Origin: Rhynchosporium graminicola
Lineage: Eukaryota; Ascomycota; Leotiomycetes; Helotiales; Ploettnerulaceae
Assembly (NCBI GenBank): GCA_900074885.1
Contig: FJUW01000059.1
Span: forward strand, 124,001-188,000
Reading direction: 5' to 3'
Length of the DNA stretch: 64,000 nt
The notes beneath the pieces are model-generated. The model was not told where the DNA came from, searched no databases, and was given only the letters and a program-made list of their open reading frames with translations. A program made the translations under genes and the position numbers. Shown in pieces: positions 49,629-58,133 of this stretch; the stretch's first letter is position 1; each line of letters begins with the position of its first letter.

Positions 49629-50880
49629 AAGATGGTTTCGGATGGGTGGAGGAGGGTTGAGGAAGAATAGATGATGTGGAGATGTTCGGAAGAGGGCGGG
49701 ATTGTATCATATGGAAATGCATGCATTGTGTTGATGGATCGCAACATGTCTGCTGGTGACTTGTGGAGTGCAGAATGGATGCTTCGATGAGGCGAGCCAG
49801 ACTTGTTTTTAAGGGCCAACAACGCTATGTTCTGGACTCGACCTTGGTGCACTTTAAGCCTGCTGTCTGCTTGGACGGTACCAGTCTGAGAAATTGCCCT
49901 TGCTGCAGTTTTTCTCTGGGATAATCAATACGCAAGCGCGTCGCCTTCCTCAAAGGTTTCCCGTTCCTTTCCAGTTCGTTTCCCAGATACAATACCGTTC
50001 TTGAAACAGAGAAGTCAACGGGCTAGATAGTGTAGCATGTCGATCATGCGCCGATCACGATATCTACTCTTGTCACTACTCCATTTATTACCTACCTGTT
50101 TTCCTGCACATCCCACATCCCAAATTCTGCTGCCCTCAACTATATTCGCTGCTCTCTCACTCTTATCCTCAACTCCCACCCCATTCTCATTCCCATTCTC
50201 CTTCCCATTCTCCTCGACCTTCAGCTAGCATCTATCCAACCTGCTCCAAGACACGTCTGCATCACACAACGGGTGCGGTATGACTAGTCGACGGGCACTT
50301 ACTTACCTTACCCTGTGCTTTCCGCATTTATAGCTATACCATCAAAGTGCCGCCACGACGTCCTAAGGTGGAAATCGAAGAGGGAGAAAATGGCGCCTGG
50401 GTCGGATTGCCACTATCACACGTGCGATCGGTTGGTTTACTTGATCGCAACGATAACTTGGAGGCGAAGACATCGCGTCAGTGGCAGGAAGAGTAGATAG
50501 TGGCGACGGCCGACTTCCACGCTCCAAGGACTTGTGATTCTGAGCTGATGCCTGATGCATCTAGGCACATTCCTTGGTTGGTGGGTAAGGTGGTCAGTCG
50601 TGAGAGTAAATGGGGAGGAAAAGGTGCAACAAGAGGCAAGAGTTCAGATGTAAAGCGAGCGATGTTCCCATTTGCATTCTTCAAGTCGATCAGAAATACT
50701 GTAATGGCTACTTGATCATCGCAGATAGCCCCGGTCGTCAGGACCCCCAAGCGGCCAGAAAATGAGAGGCGCAAAGCCATAGTTCGCAAGGCGTGCCGCC
50801 GCTCTCCACATTCTGATGTCTTTGATTCCGATTTTCCGGTTTGATAGTGAGGCCCTGGGCCAGGAAAAGAAGTCCACTTG
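49629..50880. other. Intergenic between subunit J and the snoRNA host locus
   Basis: No supported gene. A CT-rich stretch at about 50060-50225 carries a low-complexity frame that I do not call. The minus-strand 3' end of the snoRNA host transcript probably lies in the right part of this segment. Confidence 0.45.
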
Positions 50881-50906
50881 ATGTAAAGCAAGAGAAAGAG
50901 AGAAGA

Positions 50907-50984
50907 CTGTACAGATCTCTGTATCTTGACTCTTATGTGCTTCTTTCGAGGGATTGTTGGATTTGTTGATCATCATCGTGACAG
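50907..50984 (-). ncRNA. C/D snoRNA-like unit 11 (most 3')
   Basis: C box ATGATGA at 50976-50970 and a D-box-like CTGT at 50914-50911, closed by CTGT/ACAG; 78 nt. The D box departs from CUGA by its last base. It follows the last donor I see, near 51043. Confidence 0.5.
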
Positions 50985-51179
50985 CAAGAGGGGCGCGAGG
51001 AGAATGGCGCAGGAGAGTAGGAGTCGAATAGAGCGACGGACTTACGATTCGATCTGAAACTGGCCTGTAGCCAGCCATGATATCGTCCTTCAGGTGGGTA
51101 GGTACGCACGTCATGGAGAGGTCAACAACGACTTTGGAGACGTGAGTGAGCATCAAGTAGCGGGTAGGCAATGAATCCT

Positions 51180-51268
51180 ATTCGCATAGTAAAAAAGTAT
51201 ACTCTCACAAGCGAGCAATAATCCTTCGAAAGTGTCATGATCGTGGGGTAATTGATCATCATGATTTC
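51180..51268 (-). ncRNA. Possible C/D snoRNA remnant, unit 10
   Basis: A perfect C box ATGATGA lies at 51262-51256, at the expected spacing from the donor near 51322, but I find no CTGA D box at the usual distance. The 3' limit is therefore a guess from the length of neighbours. Either decayed or divergent. Confidence 0.35.
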
Positions 51269-51433
51269 ATTTTCGGTGTCTTGGGAACTAGAAGGCAAGG
51301 CCAAAAAAAAAACATGAGCTCACACTTTACAAGCACGCGCTCGTCATGATCTTCTGGTTCGCCTACGTGATCCATGGAGCATTAGTAAATGTAGAGAGAA
51401 GAGCGCGAGGAAGTGTCAGGTGATGGAAAATGG

Positions 51434-51519
51434 CTGTTCAGATCAAAGTGTGTGTTCGCATATGCTTTTGTTTTGGCATCAATTCTGTATTCTTATTGTT
51501 GTGTTGATCATCATAACAG
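51434..51519 (-). ncRNA. C/D-box snoRNA, unit 9
   Basis: C box ATGATGA at 51514-51508 and D box CTGA at 51441-51438, 86 nt, closed by CTGTT/AACAG. Internal TTGATGC at the shared position. The guide ends ...CACACACTTTGAT; its last 8-9 bases could pair with a conserved LSU rRNA stretch reading GUCAAAGUG (rRNA sequence from memory). It lies in the intron 51567-51363. Confidence 0.83.
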
Positions 51520-51677
51520 CCTTATGGAGAGGACGGAATTGGGGATAGTGTTGAAAAGACGACTCACATTGTATAGGTATCAATTAAATCTTCATTGCTT
51601 TGATGGATCTGAGAAATCGTCTGAGGGTTAGCGAATGTACCGCTAAGCAGGTTTTGTGGAGTAAGGGGAGAAAATAG

Positions 51678-51763
51678 CTGTTCAGATAAATATCGATTGG
51701 TGTTTTCAAGTGCGTTTCCGCGTCAAGTTTTTTACTTATTTTTCATTTGGATCATCATGACAG
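51678..51763 (-). ncRNA. C/D-box snoRNA, unit 8
   Basis: C box ATGATGA at 51758-51752 and D box CTGA at 51685-51682, 86 nt, closed by CTGT/ACAG. Internal TTGACGC as in unit 5. Guide end: ...CAATCGATATTTAT. It lies in the intron 51815-51621. Confidence 0.82.
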
Positions 51764-51923
51764 TTTCGATTCCCTGGGAATCGTATGTGGAATTGCAAGA
51801 GAGGAGTGAACTCACATTTCGAGATGTATATCAGGTTGACTATCTGCCATGCGTCTATAAACGTTCCATAGTCAGCAAGCATGTCTATGAGATATTCAGA
51901 ATCGAGTCGTGGATTAGGAGAAT

Positions 51924-52001
51924 GCTATTTAGATGGGAGCGCCGAAGTAGATTCTCGTGTGGGGGCTTTACCTTCATGTTATGACAGCATCTCATGACAG
52001 C
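51924..52001 (-). ncRNA. Decayed C/D snoRNA unit 7
   Basis: The same GCTGT/ATAGC stem as unit 6 is kept, but the C box reads ATGAGAT (51995-51989) and the D box CTAA (51932-51929). Both boxes are damaged, so this is probably a pseudo-snoRNA. The donor (52046) is intact, so splicing of the unit may persist. Confidence 0.45.
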
Positions 52002-52155
52002 AAGGGAGGTATCGAAGTTTGAGTTTGGAGGAGTAGGAAAACTTACCCTTCATGGTTCCCGCCAATTCAAGACTCAAATCTACCTGGGTACCCGATCCTG
52101 AGGTCAGCGTTTCATTTCAGTGCACGTTGCAATCGAGGAAGGTGTCAAAAAAAAC

Positions 52156-52234
52156 GCTATTCAGATACGGAAATGGAATTCTCATGGCCAGTATTGCAGC
52201 AGATGATCTGGGTTTTATTGATCATCAAGACAGC
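52156..52234 (-). ncRNA. C/D-box snoRNA, unit 6
   Basis: C box TTGATGA at 52228-52222 (first base not a purine, rest exact) and D box CTGA at 52164-52161, 79 nt, with a GCTGT/ATAGC closing stem including one G-U pair. Shares CATGAGAAT upstream of the guide with other units. Guide end: ...CCATTTCCGTAT. Confidence 0.7.
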
Positions 52235-52402
52235 TCGAAAGGGGTGAACGAAGAAGGTAGGTCAAGAAGATTGGCTACTCACATTTACACATGAGGTTCT
52301 GATCATTCTCAACTTCGTATGATCGTATCCTACCTATTGGTTGATTAACAGTCAGCCGCCATGCTCGAAATAGTATATGAATGTGTGGAGAAAGGAGAAA
52401 GC

Positions 52403-52488
52403 CGTTCAGATCACCGAGAGGGAAGAGTTCATCTCATGTGCAGTTCTGCGTCAAAATTGGATTTGGATATCTTTGGATCATCATAACG
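52403..52488 (-). ncRNA. C/D-box snoRNA, unit 5
   Basis: C box ATGATGA at 52484-52478 and D box CTGA at 52409-52406, 86 nt, closed by a CGTT/AACG stem. An internal TTGACGC element precedes CATGAGA. The guide before the D box ends ...CCCTCTCGGTGAT. One of the cleanest units. Confidence 0.82.
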
Positions 52489-52629
52489 ATTTGAGATGCA
52501 AACAAAGAGGAAAGGAGAATCTCACACGTCATCTTGCTCGCCATTCAGATTTTCTGATTTGCTTCGCTAGAATGATTGACAAAAGGATTAGCAGCTATGC
52601 TTTACAGGCAGCGTGAGGTGAGGGGAACA

Positions 52630-52713
52630 GCTGGTCAGAGAGAATGACAAGGGTTTTTGCATGTACGTTATTGCATCGAAATGGTTCAGAATCTCTCGTA
52701 ATATTCATAATGG
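52630..52713 (-). ncRNA. Decayed C/D snoRNA-like unit 4
   Basis: Expected position in the period. A D box CTGA is present at 52638-52635, but the C box reads ATGAATA (52708-52702) and the closing stem is lost. The donor upstream is GTGGGT near 52765. Probably a degenerate copy; it could also be a different RNA. Confidence 0.35.
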
Positions 52714-52903
52714 CGTCAAGGTTTGGGAAGCCAAATTCATGGTGCGAGATCTGGGTTGAACCCACTTTGTTGTGGCTCCCTCAATCGTGGTGACAGTTCG
52801 CTATGCCGGAGACAAGTTATCTGGATCCCTGTAAAATGTCATCAAATGTATCTCTCGTATAGACGCAGCTTCGGTGAGGCGTATGGTGACAAATGTAATG
52901 AAT

Positions 52904-52980
52904 AGCTTTCAGATCGAAGGTTATTCTCATGCGCGTGCAGCGTCGAATCGATAAGATATAAGGGTGATCATCATAACAGT
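52904..52980 (-). ncRNA. C/D-box snoRNA, unit 3
   Basis: C box ATGATGA at 52974-52968 and D box CTGA at 52912-52909, about 77 nt. Shares the internal CGACGC and GCATGAGAA segments with unit 2 almost exactly, but the D-box guide (...ATAACCTTCGAT) differs. It lies in the intron 53019-52829. Confidence 0.78.
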
Positions 52981-53148
52981 CTCCGGAAGATGAGCAACGA
53001 GTGTACTGGAAAGACTTACTTTATTTCCCATCTGCTTCATCTATCCCCCTGAGTCGCAATTGGAGATTGGATATAGTGTGCTCCCCTGAATGTTAGCAAA
53101 TACGCCGTGCAAGCCAATATAGTTTTTGCGAAGTCAAAAGAAAGTGCA

Positions 53149-53229
53149 TGCTCAGACGGCGAATTGTACATCTGAGATTGTGTTCTCATGCGTATTGAGC
53201 GTCGAATTCACGAGTTTGTCATCACAGCA
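53149..53229 (-). ncRNA. C/D-box snoRNA, unit 2
   Basis: C box GTGATGA at 53225-53219 and D box CTGA at 53155-53152, closed by a TGCT/AGCA stem. An internal CGACGC element followed by CATGAGAA occurs at the position shared with units 3 and 6. The candidate guide ends ...AATTCGCCGT directly before the D box. It lies in the intron 53273-53086. Confidence 0.75.
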
Positions 53230-53416
53230 GCTCGAGAAACTGCGTCGAGGATGAAGAAGCGGAGGAGACTTACTTCCATGGCAGGTCCGCCATGCGCGTC
53301 TATGTGTCGTTGTGAGTTTGAGACGAGAACAGGTTGGGAGGATGGGCTAGATCTTCTGGTACGCATTAGTAGATGCAGTTTCGAGGATGATTAGACTCAA
53401 TAGATGATGAATGGTA

Positions 53417-53496
53417 GTGCTCAGATTAGATTTATCTTCTCATATGTTCTATGTATCAAATAGAGATTGGACATATAGTTTTTATCGTCATGTTGT
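53417..53496 (-). ncRNA. C/D-box snoRNA-like element, unit 1 (most 5')
   Basis: C-box-like ATGACGA at 53491-53485 (one base off consensus) and D box CTGA at 53424-53421, 80 nt in all. Central GATAC-then-CATATGAGA resembles the other units. The terminal stem is weak, so activity is doubtful. It lies in the intron 53539-53356. Confidence 0.5.
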
Positions 53497-53600
53497 GCCA
53501 AAAGATAGTTTGGTATAAAAAAAAGTGTTCCCAACTCACCCCATTTCGTCGGTTGCTATTTAGCCTTCATTCGTGAAAGATTTCTGCCCAAGCAAGTCAG

Positions 53601-56571
53601 CATAAGCCCGAAAGAAATTTTCACAGAGAATAGAAAGTAGCTACCAGATTTCATCTCAAGATCGGAAGTAGTCGTCGCCAATCCAAGCCGGCTGTCCAGA
53701 GAGCAGCAAGCAAGGTCACCAGGAGCCTCTAGCTGGTGCCATCATATGTAGCATTGATTCCGATTCGACAAGCGATATGATGTATAAATACGAATGGTTT
53801 CCGAAACTTGCGCGTCAATTCGCTCGTTTGCAGTCTGAAGAATGTTTGCCAGGCGACTGTTCGTCAAACGCGAGATGTTGTGGAACCGCGCAAAGATCGA
53901 AAACGCGAATTCTTACAAGCAACAGTAACAATACCATCAACCACTTGTCCGTGGTATCTCTAGCAAGTGCTAGGTATCAACATTGTCATGGTCGGACTGA
54001 CGAGACGTTTGTGTTCGGTCGCAGAAGTCGAAAATGGCAAGGAGGGAAAAGCTGCTTTGTAATACTGAAATGAGATGCGTGCTGAGAATTAATCAGAATG
54101 TATCGCATACACAATTCTCGTGGCCAAGAGATCGGCTGCTTAAGTGGAAGTCAGTAAGGTTCCAAGAAAAGCGTCTGGAATTGCTTCGGAGTAGGAGAAC
54201 GCTCGCCGCCGATCAGAGAGAAGTGCGAGAGAACGCACCTTACGGCGAGGTTGTTGATGGTTATTCGAAGATCAAGATCCTCGGTAATGAGAGAGAGACT
54301 GCGTTTTGAGAAAGAAGTCGAAGGACCTGTGCCTGACGCAGAGGCTATGAAGCAGATGTGATTTTTGTGTCAGATCGTACCTGTCAACGGAAAGTCTGGA
54401 AATGGAGCTGCATAGCGCTTGCTGCTGATGAAAAAATTTCAGGACATGGAAATTGTGTAATTGATATCATAAGAGATTCGATAATGAAGATGCTATTTGG
54501 TGGAGTACGATTCCGTGGAGCTCTCGACGCGAACCTTGAGCTCCTTCACAGGGCGAGCGGTGTAAGGAGGTTCTTGGAACTTTCAAGGACCATCGGATGA
54601 ACAACTAGAGAGATGAAGAGCTTCGTGGAGTCAGCATTGGCTTCACCGTCTGCAGAAACGGATGATTGATAGGGCTGAGAGGAAGAATGGTGGAGTGTTG
54701 GAGGTGAGGTTGGAGGAGAAGCTTCACCAGCGAAGTGAGCTACTTACTTACCTGTAGTGTCATCTTTCGTGGATCATGAGCTTAGGAGGATCATAGGACC
54801 AGACACCAGGCAAGTAGAGTCTGCAGTTGAGCTTTGAAAATTTCAACGTCTTTGCAACTTGCCGTGATATTAATCGCAAGAATAATAAGTAGATTTGGGT
54901 ATGAGGGAGAAGTTGAGGGGCTGGTGAAGCAGGAACGGGAGATGAAAGAAAATTTGGCAGATGCAAGAATGCGTAGGAATGTTGGCGATTGAGCAGGAAC
55001 CAAGAGAGGGCTGGATGGAGGGGTAGAAGGTGAAAGCAACGTAGCGAAGCAGATTTGGCAAACGTGATGTTGACAAACGCGCTAGCGCGGAAACGCAAAC
55101 GGCTCGTCACTTCAATGGAAGAGTTTGAGCATCAGACATCGGCTTCGGGAAGCTAATACTTTCTAAAAGTCGAAATAATTAGATTGAGAAGACTAAAGCT
55201 AGAACAAAAATACACTGCAAAGGACGCTGTATCATGTTCCTCCTAGGACATGCTGCTTTGATCACAACGGGTAGAATCCAAATGGTTACGCAGCCCAGAT
55301 GAACAAAAGTCAAGATAAGAGCCTCAAGTATCCAAATGCAACCAGAACTATCGTCGTACAGCCAACATGGTTTGGATCAACCTGGTGTCGTAGAACGCTT
55401 CCGCCGATGAGGCCCGAAGCTGGACAGGATGCTACTTGCACGGCATCTGAAAAATGGGCGATTGAATTTAAAGTCTATCTTGTAATTCGGAAGTCGCTTC
55501 TTGTGTCAAGAGGGGTCAAACAGACCGGTTCCGATTCCCTAAAGTATAAATCCTTTGCTAGCAGAGATTTAGTTTTGCCTTTTTTCAGTCTCTTTTGCAA
55601 GGACGCCCAAGCTTGTTTTTTTCCTCCAGAGAAGACCCTGAGGGCTGATTGAATGCGTTCAGAGGGATTATTGAGCACGGTCGGACCAGAGAGCAGAAAA
55701 AGGCAAAGGAAAAATAACAGGAGCTAGAAATAGGTCGAGTTAAGAAGCAAGCATTTCAGAGTTCGGAGACGAACATGAAAGACACATGTTTCTGTCACTT
55801 ATGGCTGGCTACCAGGGCTGGCGTTATATACAACAGACTCTGTAAGCGCGATATCGACAAACGCGCGAGCATGGGATTGTACATGGCCAGTCACTATGAC
55901 GGAAAGCGGTCTGGACTGTTTGCACTTACCTTCAGCTTACCGAACTATAGCATGGCATGGCCGCCCCAACCATCTAGAACAACTATCCTTACGCATTAAC
56001 TATAGGTCTACCATTCGCTCTCGAAGGATCTGGGCAGCAAACGAGTTGAGGCGTGTCGATATCCACATCTCGCTTAACTTGACCGTTTGTTTACTTGGCT
56101 TCTACTCATTCGTTGAGAGCGCTTCGAGCTCTAATCAGAGTCGCGAGATAGATCTCGAAAGTTAAAACTTCCCAAATTAAGCGTCTACTTTGGGCGCGCA
56201 TTGAAATTTGTCGGTAATTGAAATAGGTCTATTTTCGAAATGGCTGTAGTAAACGGAATAAGGCTCTAATTAGTCCTCTGAAACTTGCAGCGGCATCACA
56301 TACATTCTGATCCCCACAAATATTCTTGGAACATTTAATTTGATATATTGTAATTAATGAAAGTAGGACCCGAACGCGATATACAGTTTCATATTTTCGG
56401 TGGTTTTCAGACACATTTACACTGAGTCAACCTTACCACACACAACATTCATGTTCCAACTACACAGTATATACTCGAGGGAATTTTGAACCGCAGCAGA
56501 AAATACACTTCCCGATTTATCATGAGAGTTCTGTACGCTGCATCTCGACTGACAACCTGCAGTCATGCCAC
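53601..56571. other. No protein gene seen; possible 5' part of the snoRNA host gene
   Basis: On the minus strand an acceptor (branch GCTGAC, GGGCAG near 53598) implies at least one more upstream exon. A strong donor (ACAG/GTAAGTAAG) near 54751 is preceded by about 350 bases of CT-rich DNA, which could be the promoter and first exon. No further clear C/D unit was found between 53.6 and 54.75 kb. The rest, up to the 3' end of the GH7 gene, has only short unsupported frames. Confidence 0.4.
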
Positions 56572-58049
56572 CTATTTAGCTGCGAAAGTCGAGTTAATTG
56601 GCCCAAACTTGATGTTCGAGTAAGTAACCGAAGAAGCCGGGGACTTAGCCTCAACATCAGCTGGAACGCCACTTCCGATATCGCAACTTCCTCTGGCCGC
56701 ACCAAGCTTCGTAGAATCAGTCGGATAAGTTGAGTCAAGCCACAGCATGTTGGAGTAATGATCGTCCCAAATCGACATCACCAGAACCATGCCTGCCTTC
56801 AACGCATTGCCCATACCAGCCAAACCACCTCGAGTCTTGAACTTGTAATTATCTCCAAATGCGGCTTTTTGAGCATCGCAGAACGCGGTAGTGATAGAGT
56901 TACCACTGACACCTGGGATTGTAGAATGAGAATTGGGAATCAGCTTTCCGTCTTGCACGTAGAAGCGTTTTATTTCTGTGAGGGGATCGCCAATGAATTG
57001 GGTCACAACTGTCATTTTCTTTTTCGTGTCGACGGTCAAGCCCGGGCCATAGAAACCGGTGTCGCCCATGCGATAACTGTTGAAGTCGCATCCGTCGGCA
57101 TCGCAAGCGCCTGAATATCGGTCGGCGGAGTAGGTTCCTCCACACGCATCGCCGTCACAAATGCCTTGGCCAATGGGCAGGCAGGAGTGTGGTGTGTAGG
57201 CTGCGGAGATCGAGTTGGCTTCCCATATGTCCATTTCCGAGCAGCAGGATCCATGATCACCGACTCCGGCGTTGGGATCGTTGCTTGACGGCTTCCAGCC
57301 GGCGACGTTGGCCTTCAAGTGTTAGTCAGTAACTGAAATTTTGATGCGGTGCCTTAAACCTACCTCGCCGTTGATGAACTTCAAATCACGGGGACATTGT
57401 GCATCACAGTATCCGGTACCTTGGGGAAGAAATCAGCGAAAGCAAGAAGGTCGAATTATGGTGGAGAGTCCTTTGACAACTTACCATACTTGGCTCCACC
57501 TTTATTATTCGGATACTTGGCCATCCCACCATCCGCATCCATAGAAACAAAGTACAAAGCACCATTGAGACCACACGGTAGATTTGACAGATCAACATCG
57601 AATGTAAACTCCTTGTTCAAGAGACTGAACATCTGATATTTCGTATCGCTCTCCATGAGATACATCCTCGATCCGATGTTTGTAGAGTGTTCGCCCTTCG
57701 TGATGAAAGTTAACTTAAGCGCATTTCCACTGCTAGAGGCTCCATAAGTCTTGCCGTAGTCAGCACCTTCAAGTGCGCAGTTGGCAGCACATTTTTTGTT
57801 GTCAGGGCAGAGGGTAGCATCCCAGGTGTTACCGTCGTAGCAATTGGTGTATTTTCCGCTTGTCTTGTCGTGGACCCAGCGCCAGTTGGAGTCAATGACA
57901 ATCTTTCCGTTCTTGGTGGTGCAGCTTCCTGGTGCGGTGCATGTTTGCCAGGTCATGGTAGGATGAGTCTCTGCTGTGTTTGTGCCGACTTGTTGGCCGC
58001 GCACAAGGACGGAGGCCAGGGATATTGCGAATGCTAGGCTACGATACAT
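56572..58049 (-). CDS. GH7 cellobiohydrolase-type cellulase, no cellulose-binding module
   Basis: Secreted glycoside hydrolase of family 7, which cleaves cellulose chains (cellobiohydrolase I or endoglucanase I type). Exons 58049-57485, 57419-57364 and 57312-56572 give 453 residues. Signal peptide about residues 1-18, then [12 protein letters not shown], the usual mature start. The catalytic motif EMDIWEANS carries the nucleophile and acid/base Glu residues with the middle Asp. [13 protein letters not shown] and GTCDADGCD-like ([10 protein letters not shown]) blocks, many Cys and [20 protein letters not shown] are family hallmarks; the loops suggest a cellobiohydrolase. There is no linker or CBM1; the protein ends in [20 protein letters not shown] box lies at about 58133-58127. 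Confidence 0.93.
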
Positions 58050-58126
58050 GATTGCGGTGATGAGGGGAGAATACTTCGAAGGTGGAATTGGGGGTTAAGA
58101 TGAAAATTGGTGGCCCAAGGGATCGT

Positions 58127-58133
58127 TTTATAT
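58127..58133 (-). promoter_or_regulatory. TATA box of the GH7 gene
   Basis: The minus strand reads TATAAAA about 80 bases upstream of the start codon at 58049, a usual distance for a strongly expressed, inducible fungal gene. Confidence 0.5.

Larger units (their letters stand above)
50881..53600 (-). ncRNA. Non-coding host gene for a tandem array of intronic C/D-box snoRNAs
   Basis: Read on the minus strand, the region is a series of about 11 exon-intron units repeating every ~245 bp. Donors (GTGAGT, GTAAGT or GTGGGT) lie near 53539, 53273, 53019, 52765, 52522, 52282, 52046, 51815, 51567, 51322 and 51043. Worked-out introns: 53539-53356, 53273-53086, 53019-52829, 51815-51621 and 51567-51363, each 184-205 nt with CTAAC/CTAAT/CTGAC-type branch points and CAG or TAG acceptors. 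Exons are short (e.g. 82, 66 and 53 nt) and share no open frame. In each intron, 45-65 nt after the donor, comes a C/D-box snoRNA-like element. This layout is that of a UHG/GAS5-like host gene: spliced exons discarded, introns processed to snoRNAs that guide 2'-O-methylation of rRNA. The 5' end may reach to a CT-rich segment and GTAAGT donor near 54751. Confidence 0.82.

Noticed and set aside
53148..53425. CTGA/CTGAG placed directly as the intron acceptor
   Set aside because: Branch points and CAG/TAG acceptors lie 50-70 nt further downstream in each unit, which gives the usual spacing for intronic snoRNAs.
50881..53600. CRISPR-like or satellite array
   Set aside because: The ~245-bp period is carried by splice sites and C/D boxes, not by identical repeats, so a duplicated snoRNA-intron array fits better.
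53188..54309. Small plus-strand frames across the snoRNA array region
   Set aside because: They run antisense to the C/D elements and splice sites and share no repeat-to-repeat conservation.
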